Assembly: GCA_019787685.1 (NCBI GenBank)
Contig: JAHNUO010000010.1
Location: forward strand, 558,001-622,000
From: Chiua virens
Lineage: Eukaryota > Basidiomycota > Agaricomycetes > Boletales > Boletaceae
DNA: 64,000 bases
Direction of reading: 5' to 3'
Of this stretch, positions 22,601-33,842 are shown piece after piece (within the stretch, counting starts at the first letter, position 1; every line of letters begins with the position of its first letter). A model generated the notes under the pieces. The model was given only the letters and a program-made list of their open reading frames with translations. It was not told where the DNA came from and made no database searches. The translations under genes were made by a program, and so were the position numbers.

Positions 22601-24004
22601 ATTGACAACCACACAGAAATTCATACCTGAACATGTGAAAACCCTGATGCAATTGCTTTCACCAACTCCTGCTCTTCAGAATCTGTCAGTGATTCATCCT
22701 TTTCATGTCTATCATCAATGAAAGGTATCAAGACCCTATAAGACATTTCAATGAATGTAATCAATGTCTGTACAGCCCACTGGCATGTTAGTTACCTTTG
22801 CAAAGCATACTCAATGCAAAGCATGATATTTGTGTGCTGTGGGTGCAATGCTTTTTCATGCAAGGCCATCATAGTTCTTTCTAAGAGAAGTTTGCACCCC
22901 TCATTAGACTCGTGCAAGTCTTTATAGATTTGATATCAATTCAAACCTCAGAATATATATGCACACACACCCTTTAAATTCACATATATTTTTGGTGGAT
23001 ACTTCATCTTCTGTACCCTCTCCCATGCAGGGTTCCTTTTCAGCATAATGTTGGCATTGTGCCATCCCTTTGCAATCCTCTCCTCCAGAGGTAGCCTTTT
23101 CTCCTCAGCTGTCAAGGCCATCACACCTTGGATTATAAGTGCATCACATTTTGTGAATACAAGCACAACAGGCACTGTGATAGGCACAAAACATGAGAAG
23201 AGAGCATCATACCTCAGCAAAACTTACCATTTCCTGTGCCAATTTCATTAAAAAACCTTTCTTCGGTGGCCAAGACAGGACGGTGGTATTGATCCATCGG
23301 GATACAGTACCTATTCAACATGTCATTATCAGTGTAGCGTAAATGCGGACATCCCTTTTTACCATATAGCATGGATCCGCTTGTCGAGGAACGGTGTCTT
23401 TGCACGCTCTGAAACAAAGTGCTTCATCACCTCGAATTCTTCTCTACTACCAGCTTCAAAGCCCCGTGAGTCGTGAAAAACGAAATTCGGGGTGCTTCGA
23501 AAGACCAATTCTTGCTCGATATTAGACGTTCCGTGCTTGAGACATTTAGCTGATAATGACGCCACAATAGCCGTGGAACTCACATCCGTGAATCCCTCGA
23601 CCACTGCAGGATCAATCTGATCACAGACCATCAGCACGCCCGCGTGATCACAGACATCGCCGCGTGACATTTATGCATACCTCATTTCCCTCTCCATCGT
23701 AGATCATTGGATCTTCCATCGAGTTACAGATCTGCTTGAGTATCGTGGTCTTCCCAGCGTTGCCCCGGCCAACGATAAGGATTCTGAAGCGTTCAAACTT
23801 CTCTCTGATGCTGTCAATTTCCACAGAAGATTCTGCTGGTATTTCTGTGGGTATTTCTGTGGGTGGTTCTGTGGGTGGTTCTGTGGGTGATTCTGTGGGT
23901 GATTCTGTGGATGGTTCTGCGGGTGGTCCTGCGGGTATTTCTGCGGGTATTTCTGCGGGAGCCTTGCGGCGAGAGGCCAGGTAGCGGCGAGCAAGCCTTT
24001 TCAT
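19668..24004 (-). CDS. G-domain (P-loop GTPase) protein with a microexon-array region
   Basis: Exon 1 (24004-23681) starts MKRLARRYLASRRK, has a proline/threonine/glutamate-rich repeat tail and then the Walker A loop ILIVGRGNAGKTT. Exon 2 (23616-23363) holds the switch FHDSRGFEAGS. Exon 3 (23310-23228) has YCIPMDQYHRPV. Exon 4 (23174-22971) has VLVFTKCDAL, the TKxD base-recognition motif. Exons 5 (22919-22796) and 6 (22735-22627) follow and end in phase 0 at ASGFSHVQ. Then comes the tandem array of 3-nt candidate exons (22564-20484), an AAG triplet at 20347-20345, and an exon at 20295-20225 that starts in phase 0 with EVCGTLNVYNADNNIS. C-terminal exons include 20055-20001 (VELEDTAWIKALYLGI) and 19945-19668 (GISIILEHSFFLNQQG, stop at 19668). 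The family is common in Agaricomycetes; its role is unknown. One splice junction near 20110 could not be placed in frame. Confidence 0.65.
20484..22564 (-). repeat. 26-unit tandem array: intron-like units separated by 3-nt candidate microexons
   Basis: Units of about 83 bp (62-94) repeat 26 times inside the G-domain gene. On the coding strand nearly every unit begins GTAAGTGCTCTGATTGT and ends TCTCATTCATAG, which are good donor and acceptor signals. Between one acceptor and the next donor lie exactly three bases. Their left coordinates are 22562, 22476, 22386, 22292, 22206, 22120, 22035, 21948, 21862, 21774, 21712, 21641, 21549, 21463, 21377, 21292, 21208, 21140, 21059, 20973, 20881, 20795, 20708, 20632, 20550 and 20484. 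The triplets differ: GGA six times, TGG four, GAT, GTT and GAA three each, AAT twice, and TTT, TAT, CTT, CAT, ATT once. None is a stop. The unit at 21774 has ATGG in place of ATAG, so its acceptor is lost. The exon before and the exon after the array are both in phase 0, so any number of triplets keeps the frame. The alternative is a minisatellite inside one 2.3-kb intron. Confidence 0.85.
23833..23965 (-). repeat. Short tandem repeat coding a Pro-Thr-Glu-rich tail
   Basis: On the plus strand units of about 12-15 bases of the TTCTGTGGGTGG type recur about ten times. They encode repeated P-(T/A)-E-x-P residues between the basic N-terminus and the P-loop of the G-domain protein. Such slippage-prone repeats commonly vary in number between strains. 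Confidence 0.75.
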
Positions 24005-24390
24005 TGTAGTTGTCGCTCGTTTGGTGTCGACGTGAAGGATTCTGAGGTAGGGCGCGTGTCAACAACCTACAACACCATTACTTGATATCACGTCGGTATG
24101 CGCTGTATCCAGATAGACTATAGTACACCACTCTATAACAAGAGGAACGCTGTCCGTCCCCCAGCGCTCACACCGCACGTCCACCACCACCAACTCCCTA
24201 TCTTCACCCTCCCCCATACCCATCAACAATCAACCACCTTGACCTGCGGAACCAGGTTGACATACCCACACTCGATCGGTATTACATACCACCGCAACCG
24301 CTCACTCTTGCAGAAATACCAACGGCAGCCATCCGCTACGCACCAGCCACCGGTCCAACGACACACCGCCAACTGACTCACATTCCGATT

Positions 24391-25690
24391 CTACACCGTC
24401 AACGTCACCGGGATCGGCATGTGCAATTTCGTGGTCGCAGGGACATTGCTGAGCAGTGCGCCGAGCGAGTTGCGTAGCAGACTGAGTATCGGGAGTGGAA
24501 CGAGTGTCGACGGGAGAGGTCCGTACTGTCCTCCCAATAGAATCCTATACTGTCGTAGAAGAATAAACACTGCTTGCCTCTTCCACATTACTACATATTC
24601 CCCCGGTCCGGGAACGACGGACTCGTCGTCCCAAGCCAGTGCAACTCGACAATTGTTCGAAAAATGGTTCCCGGTGAGATACGCTGCACAACACATTGTC
24701 AGGTTCAACACGCCCACAAACGGCATCACCCACCACCAAGAAACACCCCTTCCACCCCCGCTTCCAACGTCGTATCGACCACTCTGGCATGCCCACTCTC
24801 CTGACCCACCCAGTAAGCACCCAAGGACAACGAACAAGAACACACGCACCGCGCGACGTCACCTCTACCTCACACGCCTTCACCACCCCCTCCTCGCTCA
24901 TCTCTCGGTCATCTCACAATGCCTCGAGCGATGGCTGGCACACCACATCCTGACGCATGACAAACGCACTCGACGTCAGGGATCAATGACATCCTCAAAA
25001 TCTCCCCCGTGCCGTCGTTCATCACCTCCACCTTCGACACCGCCCCACGGACGGGAACGATCTTCGACCGGTCATACTCGATTGGATAGAGATGTCTATC
25101 GTCCGAGTCCGTGGCGCACCACTGTTCAGCAACACCATCATCTTCACGATGGAAAGCACCAGCTGCATCGTTCCAAATGAAACGCCCTTGATCAACCCAA
25201 ACGATTTCTGCCTATCAAACATCATGAATTGCACTGCCGTCAGCGATCGGATCGCGGACACAATCTTGTCACGCACCACCTCGGTCAGCTGCAACAACCC
25301 ATAGACGGCCACGTCCAGCGCGCGATCGTCCGAGTTCGTGATCTTGGCCACGATGGGGTACGCCTAGTCCAACACCGCCGGCTCTTGGTGCGGATTGTGA
25401 TTGTGCCGAATACTAGACATCATCCGTGCATGAGTAACGAACCCCCCGCTCGAGCTCGGATACTCACAGGACACTCGCAAATCTTCCCTTGCCACGGGGT
25501 TGTGGCCTGGACGTTGCGGTGCATGGCGCAGACTCAAATCCGAGCGCCAGACAGGATATGTCGAGTCACTGTTCGGACTGACCGCAGAAGTGAGTGACGC
25601 AGCCGATGTCGTGTGCGTTTGGAACGTGAGTGTGGCACGGGATCCCTCTGGTGAAGGTCTCACCTTGAAGTTGATGGTATCCATGAGCAC
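24391..25690 (-). CDS. Possible multi-exon hypothetical membrane protein
   Basis: Several minus-strand open stretches follow one another: 25690-25364 (TINFKVRPSPEGSRATLTFQ and SDSTYPVWRSDLSL), 25351-25022 (KITNSDDRALDVAVYGLLQL and a hydrophobic stretch near MQLVLSIVKMMVLL) and 24849-24391 (VGVLNLTMCCAAYLTGNHFS, then LPSTLVPLPILSLLRNSLGA). They could be exons of one protein with membrane segments. I do not recognise the family, and competing plus-strand frames exist over the same bases. Low confidence. Confidence 0.25.
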
Positions 25691-25699
25691 CTTCGATCC

Positions 25700-26448
25700 T
25701 GCCTACCGCTTCGTTTGAGGACGGCCGTGGACCCGAACGTGATCATGAGCGCCACTTCGTATTCGCGTCAGGTGGTCCAGCCTTCGGGGCGAAGTAGGCG
25801 TGAATTTGCGGTCCCGACAGGAATCAAGGGCGGTAGATTGTAGGACGATGTCTAGGAGTGCCGATTGTGCTTTCGACGGACGTGTTTCGAGTGGAGGCAT
25901 CACGCTCGACAAAGGGCTCGTACAAAAGCGTCTTGTAAACTAAGCGAGTCAGCCGACAAGACGACAATGGAAAGAACCAATTTACCTGTGAATGAACATG
26001 TCCAACTCTGTTGGGCTGACGGGACTGAGTACGAACAGGGCAGCCTCGAATATAGGCCAGCTTGTCTTCGGATAAAGGACAGCCGGGCATCCAGGGAAGG
26101 ATCATCTAACGGAACGTCAGAAGCAGTCGCGACTAAAAAACAAAGATGGACCGAGCCTATCTGTCTGCTGGCTAACAAGACGACCGGTCCCCTGGCGCCG
26201 AGTTTCGCGTCCCGCTTGTCTCTACATGCTCACGTTCACTGCCTGCGTCGGACTGATCGAGCGTGCTATGACGCATGATTCGGGGCTGGATATGCACGAA
26301 GAGGACGAACACGCTCAGGAGGAACGCGGTGATGAATAAGGATCTTCTGGCGGCACAAATTTGCGGGTGCCAAGGATTGGACGTCTTGAGGATCGTTGTT
26401 GAGATTGGAAAGTATCACAGAGACGGGGGTAGATGATGTCCGTGACGT
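25700..26448. other. No convincing gene
   Basis: Overlapping frames of 70-140 codons on both strands show no recognisable motif. Confidence 0.35.
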
Positions 26449-27537
26449 GTGACGTGTGACAGACGAACTCCTGCCCGCTGTCTGGAAATAACTCTGACCC
26501 TACTCGAAAATTTCGAGTTTGCTTTGCCACCCCATGCTTTCACCATCCCGGCTATTTCGTTCCTTTGGCGCACTCAGTCATCCCTCGAAGAATTCAGCCT
26601 TTGTTTTCCTTGGGAGATACTGAAGGTCCTTGTGAGGACGCAGATAAGTAGTCCGTCCCAATAATCATTTACGAATGCATCACGTCAATTGGATTGCTCC
26701 AGAACCTCAGAACACTTCGCGCGTGCGACTATTGCGACTTTCCACTCGCTGGTCCTCAAGCTCTTGATCCCATTCCGGATTGCATATTCCGTTTTCCGCA
26801 ATGCTTGAACTCGAGCTATTCTGTTCCTCCCCGGCCTCCTCAGCTTTTCGAGGACTGAAAATAATTCACTAGTCGGGCCTTCAGAAACTGCGCATGTCAG
26901 TTTTTCAAACGGCGAAGCCTAACGAGATTCGTGCATTCTGGAAATTCATAATCTCGAACCAAGAGTCTCTGCAATGCGTAGCAATCGTAGGCTATGATTG
27001 GTCACACACACTCATGAGTCTAATGGCCCTCAAACATCTGCGCTGTCACTCTGCAGCACACATCTAGACGATAACATGCTCGAGCAAATGGCGAACGCAT
27101 GGCCAATGCTAGAATATTTCTCTTTTGAAAATAACTCCGCTGACCCCACGTTTGCTGACCGTGAACCTCCTACTCTGCGCGGACTTGCTTTTGTTGGCCA
27201 AACATTGTCCGCATCTTGGTCACCTACAAATCCCATTGCTTACGAATGAATTCGAGAGGACTCAGAAACAACTTCACTTCATCGTCCGCCACTTCTCCGA
27301 TAAACGCGATTTAGAATCTGTAGGAGTCGCAGAGTTTTTCTTGGGTCTCTTCCCTAGGCTCACACTGGCGCTCCAGAACTTGTATGACATCGATACTCCT
27401 TGGTGGTGGGAGTTGTGGAAAGAGCAATTCAGGTCATTGATGAACGACACGACCAGTGATACCACGTGTGACAAGCTCGGAGGGCTGTTGTATAATATAC
27501 CGGTATGTTGTTTCGATGCATCAATTCCTTATCCTTG
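26449..27537 (+). pseudogene. F-box/LRR-like protein, degenerate
   Basis: The plus-strand reading carries leucine-rich stretches typical of Agaricomycete F-box proteins: LLQNLRTLRACDYCDFPLAG (about 26691), LDDNMLEQMANAWPMLEYFS (27061) followed by PTLR, and ADLLLLAKHCPHLGHLQIPL (27180). The last two belong together (TLR-DLLLLAKHCPHL) but sit in frames one base apart, with the change near 27180. Other breaks lie between 26660 and 26990. No F-box is visible upstream. Members bind SCF ubiquitin ligase through the F-box and use LRRs for substrate choice; this copy seems to keep only part of the LRR region. Confidence 0.45.
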
Positions 27538-28178
27538 ATCTCCCCCGTGTTTCTCTTGATGGTTATATCGTCCATGCCAAAAAAAAAGTACGATTTCTAA
27601 GTGTGGCAGACCGGAAAAGGATCATCGATCATGTGGCACATGTTTGAGCTGTCCATATCACTTTCCAGTCTAGTAAGGCTCTTGGATCATTCAACTTTGT
27701 ACTACAGTACTAATATCGACTACGATGCGATGATCACTCCGTTTCCCTTTATTCATGTCTAAACCACTCAACGGATGTCGTCTGCACGTTTCACACCAAC
27801 GATCCACACACCATAGCACACATCGTAGCACTAGATAGGCCGGAATTCCGGGAACACTCGCACCCAAATGCAACAAAGAACAAATATCAATATTTGTATC
27901 TGTTTGCACGGCGCTCTCTTAGGATCGAGCTAATCTTATGGTCGTTTCGTTCTCTCCTTCAATCTCAATCTCATACAAAAAAAACCGAATGTTGACATTT
28001 ATTACACTATATCAAGGCTCGGAGCTCTCGCAGGGAAAGGATAACATCTAGCGTATCGTTGCATGGCGTGCCACTCTCGCTTCGTTACGCGAAGCTCGGA
28101 ATGAAAGCCCCTAGATCGATGGTCAGTTTTCACGTCCTTCGCACAGACGAACGAAAAAGTGTACCCACATGCCTGCCT

Positions 28179-28566
28179 TCATACACGTTCATCAGAGATT
28201 TGCTCATCATCCCGTCTCAGAGGCAGTCCATCCACATTCGGATAAAACGACTCGGCCAGCTGATGACGCTCCTCGGGTGTGGATGTTACTAACAGGTAGG
28301 CATAAGCTGCCCTTGTTATTCTTTGCAGGAACAAGAGCTCTTCCACGATCTCTTCCCTTTTCATATTGGCAATCTTAATCCCATTGCACTACACAATGTC
28401 AGCCTCGTCACAAGGAAGGCTATGGCTGCGTACCATGGCGAGCTCTAGCAGAGAAATGCGGGGGAGGGTCTGAATGGCTTTAGCATCCATTTTCAGAAGC
28501 ATCTCGTCGGGGATGAGGGTGTATATGGATTCGAATTGAATTTGGAAAGACTCAGAGAACATGTTT
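28179..28566 (-). CDS. Small conserved hypothetical protein
   Basis: Two exons fit together: 28566 to about 28438 (MFSESFQIQFESIYTLIPDE, then KAIQTLPRISLLELAM) and, after an intron of about 48 nt ending in TGTGTAG, an exon starting CNGIKIANMKREEIVEELLF and running to LAESFYPNVDGLPLRRDDEQ. It gives about 105 residues, mostly helical. It resembles small Agaricomycete proteins of unknown function that end in a FYPxxxGLPLR motif. The exact stop depends on a possible further intron near 28195. Confidence 0.4.
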
Positions 28567-28639
28567 CTGAAATCGAGGTGTGAGTGAGGATCTACGGGGT
28601 GAAGGAGATGGTGACTGACCTGTTATAAATGTGATAGAG

Positions 28640-30587
28640 TGTTTGTGGTTTGAGGTGGAATTTTCTCTGAGAGAAACTTGTGCTTCCAACCACAGACTGA
28701 TCGCATTTTATAGCACGTCTGGTCCACACTCGAGCAACAATGCGGGTATGTTCCACACTCCAATCTCTATTGTCTGTCTACACACAGTACACTCATCCAC
28801 GTCCACCTCTCCGAACCTGGAAATCGGTTGCTTTGTGCCTGTCCACCATTCAATGTGAAACGATGTTGGAACGGTCAAAGCGCTATTCGCCCGCGCTCCA
28901 CTCATCTGGATTAGTCGCGGTATGCAGTCTCACATCTCACAAAGCTCGAGGTGGACACCATTGATGACCTTCTTGAGCGATCAATAAACCGCGCCGTCGG
29001 CGAGCGTGTGGATCACCGCGACGCGCAGGCTCATCATGGAGGTACCCATATTTCCGCAGTGACTGCCAGTGTTGTGTGGCGAACCGGAGGGCGATCGAGT
29101 TGTCGATGCCACTTCCCAGTCTAGCACCCGGTGATAATTATACAATGCCAGTCATTGCCTGCCCTTTTTTGCCAACGATCCAGGACAATGCGGACCCGAA
29201 ATGGCCAAGATACTTCAAGTTGTTGACTTCTCAGTGATCCGACGCCTCTACTTCTCTCGCCGTGCCTCATGTATAGACTCGCATCCGAGACTTTGACCAC
29301 TCAAGAGGCGGTCAAACAATGGAACGAATGTTTGTTGACGTCACACCTCGATTGCGACCATGTCTTGAGTTTTGACACGCCGCATTGCCAGAACGATATA
29401 GGCAATCGTCCACTGCGGTGCCTGCATGCGCGTGGACAGCGTACGTAACATGAGACCTACACTGATAGACGTGGCAGCCCGGTCGCCCGATGATATTGCA
29501 CCTCAAAGCGCGTTCAAGTTTCGTTGTCGCCGTGACTGTCGCAAAATTCTTCTTGAACCTTTCCCCCCCGCGTTGCACTTGTCCTCTCGCGCTCGTGAGT
29601 AACGTGGGAGACAATCGAGGGACGTGAATCGAGTGGGTAGGCAAGATTGGCTCAAATAGTGCACGAGCGATTCACAAGCGCAGGTGGTGTCGCTCTGCAA
29701 GTTCAACGTATGTCACGGTACATCGTTCAATCTGTGATCTCCTTGCGGACGTTGCTCATCAGGCTCTAGTTTTGATCACCTGCATCGTCTAATCGTACGC
29801 ACTAGTATGGTGTCATGGATCGGACCACGGTGATGTTAGAGTCTCTGTCATACCAGTGGCTCACCGTTCGTGATGTACTGTAGTTTCAAGAATGCGAACC
29901 AAGCCGGTTGGTTCGAGCAATGTCATAGAAAGTAACAGTTAAACCATGGATGTATATCATCGTGGTTCTAATGTACAGCAAATGAGCTAGTGTGATAGAC
30001 TAGCGTCCATCGAGTCAAGCTGCGGCTCGAGGCATTGCAGGTCTTCTTTGTAGCTCTTTTGTCTTTGTGCGTCATTCGCCGTCACTCAAAAAAGCGTTCG
30101 AAGGGTCAAATGTTCTTGCACATGGCGGTACGTTGGTCCCATTATAGTATTTGCCACGGGCATTCGTCATCCTTAACCATGATGTTCTCGACTCGAATGC
30201 TCTTGTTACCGCATCTACCCCAGCTTTTCACGGCGTACCGCATAATAACACGTCCGGTTCATCATTCAAGCTGAGCATGTAAGTTACAGATGATGATGAA
30301 CGCAGGATATTCCCATGACAACAATGAAGAATGTAGTGTGAAAATGGTATACATAGCTACAAGACACAAGCAGTGACAGGTCCTGGCACGAGGCCCGCTC
30401 TACCTATATACAGTGAGGCAAAGTGCGACACGATGGAAAGCGTGAACATGAGATGCGTGACGAGAGCAATGAGAACTATCCAAGCAAGGATCACCAATCA
30501 ACATACCGGCACGAGGCTAATAATAGCCTTTCGTCGCTTTAGGCACACTGGCACGCGCGTTACCAAGTGGCCGAGGGAGTAAGATTA
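28640..30587. other. Gene-poor stretch
   Basis: No recognisable domain, RNA gene or repeat was found. Open frames are at most about 110 codons and lie on both strands. Confidence 0.4.
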
Positions 30588-31630
30588 TTACTTGTCCTCT
30601 TCACCATCCTCGTCGAGTGGTTTCCAAGGTTGATAAACATCCTGCCATCTGGAAAGCGAGTTTGACGTTCATGAAATAGCGGTCAAGGGGAAGCCAGTAC
30701 TTACATGTATTCCCCAGAGGCATCAGTCACCTCGTCACCTCTCCAGTTTCCGGAAAACCATTGACCGCGCTTCGCCCTCTGGCGAAGTGAGAAGAGGGGG
30801 GTGAAGCGATGTTCACCGGTTTTGGAAGAAGCTCTGCGCAGGAGAGCGCTCTCGTTATTCGTCCACCATCCGAATCCAACTTCGCTGTTCAAGGCATCTG
30901 CCACTGGGACGTTGGCGGAAAACGCTATTGAAACGTTTTCACCGGCTGCGGAAAGGGCAAGGTGAATGGCGAGGTGATGGAAAGAAAGGACGAGGCGAAC
31001 ACTTGTCTGAAAGATACAACAAATATGCAGGGCATGCGAGTGCGCTCATGACGACTCTCTTGTCTTTCAGGCGTTCAACTTCGAGAATCTTCGTCTGCAC
31101 GAACTTTGGAATGAACTTTGTGCGCGGCGTGTGCAGGATGATGAGCGCGCCACGTTTACCGCGCTGGAACTGCCAGGTCCCCTTGATGGAGGCAGATGCA
31201 ATTCCAGGAATTTGCCTGAAAAAAGGGCGTTTCGAACACCCTAACCAGAAGATTCTATGACTCCATGCTTACACGCCTTGATTGACAGTGAGTTCTTTTT
31301 TCTTCACACCCGTCGAAGCGACAATGTAGTCCTGCTCGGCTTCGCCGAGCTCTGCCGGGTGGGCGCCGAGGTCGAGTTTAATGTTACTGTCGTCGAGGTC
31401 TTTCTGGAATTCAGGATCGTAGATATTTCCCTCGACGACGAGTTCGCCGTTACCATCGAGCTCTCCATAATCCCCGACCTGAGGTAGAGTATTAGCGCCG
31501 ATGGTCATCGATAAGCATGGTAGGCGCGGTTCACCTTGACGGGGATGGGAGGGTCCCAATTGGCCCATTTACCAGAAATCTGCCGAACTAGATCGATGAA
31601 CTTCCTGACGTTGCGGTTGGAATCGGTCAT
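30588..31630 (-). CDS. Conserved hypothetical protein, free-standing form of the domain fused to TPRs
   Basis: The start ATG (31630) gives MTDSNRNVRKFIDLVRQISG, KWANWDPPIPVK, then an intron at about 31538-31482 and VGDYGELDGNGELVVEGNIY. Next come YIVASTGVKKKELTVNQGV, an exon with GIASASIKGTWQFQRG-type sequence (about 31220-31090), FGWWTNNESALLRRASSKTG and RQRAKRGQWFSGNWRGDE. A last small exon reads WQDVYQPWKPLDEDGEEDK and stops at TAA 30588. About 260 residues in all. The family is widespread in Agaricomycetes and I know of no assigned function. The same domain is joined to TPRs at 14.5-15.3 kb, where the last exon (from GNWRGDE on) is missing. Confidence 0.6.
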
Positions 31631-31639
31631 AGGACACTT

Positions 31640-32741
31640 TGTAGTTGGGGGTAAGAGGCAAAAGGGGAAAGAAGGGACACAAGGCTGTGGGTTGCTTGTA
31701 TCCTGAGAGCGCTCACGGAACGAACGCCTGGACATAGCCGATCCAATCAGCGATAAGTCATGTGAACCACTTTCATTTCCACCTGCGCTGCAGATAAACT
31801 GGTGATGCCGTTGCGATTGAGATCTGAGTAAAGCAAGTTAGACACGCCGTAGTCGATGGTGACTGCCTAATGGCCGAAGTGTGAGTTGTCATTCGAGCTT
31901 ACCGCCAGCAACCTCCACTACCAGCCTTACTGCAGGGTCTTTTACCTCTCTCAGGCTCCTTCGTGAGACTGAGAGCCCGGCTACTATTTCAATGGACCCA
32001 CCTACGAGTGACTGTTCAAACGTTCACCGCGCAGTCAAACCCTGCATAAATGAAAAGTGGTAGCCTGCCTGCTACACCCTGGTCACCTGCCGCAAGATAA
32101 CAGGGTCTTCGCACGATCAAAACAACCGGTTCATGTAATTCTCCGATGATAATTCTGGTTCCGGTTGCTGGCGTCGGGAGACTTTTCGCAGGGCAGCTAG
32201 TCAAGTACACCACACGCGTCGAAGAAGCAACCAGATGCTAGGGCTTACTGTAAGCTGGGCTGTCAATAACTTGAACTACACGTACCGTCTCTGAACCAGA
32301 CCCGGGTATGACTCGACGTTAAATTTCGACCACCGGCAACCCGGCGGGAATTCCTCACGGCGAAACCCACCCACTGGGGTGTTGTCCAAAGGCTGGCCAA
32401 ATTCAGGCTGTTTACGCCGTTCGTCGATCTTGAACAACCACTTTCTGAAGAAGTTCCTGACGACTTGCCACTGCATGCTGACATTCTACTCTGTAGCGTC
32501 GTGAGCCAATGGGATGCCTCCGACATGATGAATGGTGTAGTAGCCGGATCGTAGTCACGGTGTACATGGTCACGTTCGCTTTCAGATTCGCAGTCGCGTT
32601 CAATAAACTTCAATTCGACTCAAGTGGCACAACGACGATTCCAGGAAACTGGGCCTTCGACTAGCTACTTAGGTCTGAGAAGGCCAAACTTTGCTATGCT
32701 CGCAAGGTATTCCTGTCGAGGAAACATCCTTGAAGAAATAC
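31640..32741. other. No convincing gene
   Basis: Frames of 60-116 codons near 32.3-32.6 kb show no recognisable domain. The right limit is the TA target site of the transposon that follows. Confidence 0.4.
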
Positions 32742-32969
32742 TACAGTAGACTCTGATATAACCCATACCGCTCGGGATAGGGCTTAGAGTATGGGTTATA
32801 ACAGAGTATGGGTTCCGAGCGAGAACGAAAATGGACGGACGAATGACATAAAAATGATCTTATCTACCTATAAGACTGTATTACTGTTGAAAATAGACTA
32901 TGTACGTCTGAAATAGCTTGTGAGCTTCGTGTCCTTCAAGTCTCTCATCTTCGGGTCCAAAAACCTCGT

Positions 32970-33310
32970 CTGTCACTTTGCAAGTGAGTGTGGCACTGAC
33001 TCCACCTTGCACGCATATGGACTATCGAACTCATTGATGTACTCTTCCACTATCAGTGCGGCCTGGAGTGCCTCCATGCGGGTGCGAGTTGGCTTGACAG
33101 GTTCATCATCTACATCGTCTGGCCAGAAGTTGCCACCCAGGCCTCCAGCCGCCTCTTCCCGTGCCACTTTGCACTCATCACCATGTTGTAAATGTCTTCG
33201 TCCGTTGCCTGGAACATGTGGTCGGCCTCTTCAACCGGGTTAAGGAGCTCCTCGATGATCATCCGGTTTGATTGTTGAAGTGCCCCGGTTTGCCTCAAGC
33301 TCGTTCAAGG
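32970..33310 (-). pseudogene. pogo-type transposase C-terminal remnant
   Basis: On the minus strand the two overlapping frames give NPVEEADHMFQATDEDIYNM, then DDVDDEPVKPTRTRMEALQA and VEEYINEFDSPYACKVESV. This acidic tail with a late helix is the usual C-terminus of fungal pogo-like (DDE_1) transposases. The CENP-B-like DNA-binding part and the DDE core are absent, and there is a frame change near 33140. It explains why the outer element cannot move itself. Confidence 0.6.
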
Positions 33311-33563
33311 CCTCAGAAACTTCTTTTACGCTCCCGAATCTGGCCACAAAGCTTGGATAAGCCCTTTTTTAGCACTCCGACAGGCGAGAAGTTGAGAAGG
33401 TGATGCCATTTGGGTCTGTCCTGCCATCTTCGGCAAGGAAAAAAATTATTATATAATTAAATATCTGTTAAACATATGGGTTATGGCAGTCATAAATGTA
33501 TGGGTTATGGGGTCAAAATCCCTGCAAACCAAAATGGGATATCTGGAAAAGTATGGGTTATCG

Positions 33564-33822
33564 CAGGCTCCTACACAGCCGTCAGGGTAAGTGCAAGGCT
33601 TCATCCTAGGGATATCGTTAGTGTCACATGACATTGTACCATATTTTACACTCCGCAACTTTAGCATTCCTTGCACTTACCACGACGGCTGCAACAAAAC
33701 ATTGGTAAATATTGGTGGCCACAGCTGTGCTGCCATTCGTAATCACTCGGACTTGTAAAAATAATAGATTGTGTACACTCAACTTAGGGTTTACAATATT
33801 TTAATTGATAGTGAAGGGTCTT
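33564..33822 (+). repeat. Left inverted repeat of the RecQ-DUF6589 element
   Basis: Pairs with 39596-39838. The terminal 40 bases and the inner 150 bases match closely in reverse complement, with an unmatched middle of about 70-80 bases. The inner part ends with TTTTAATTGATAGTGAAGGG, just before the helicase start codon, so the repeat probably also carries the promoters of both genes. Confidence 0.85.
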
Positions 33823-33842
33823 CAAACACATATAGGCTGTTC

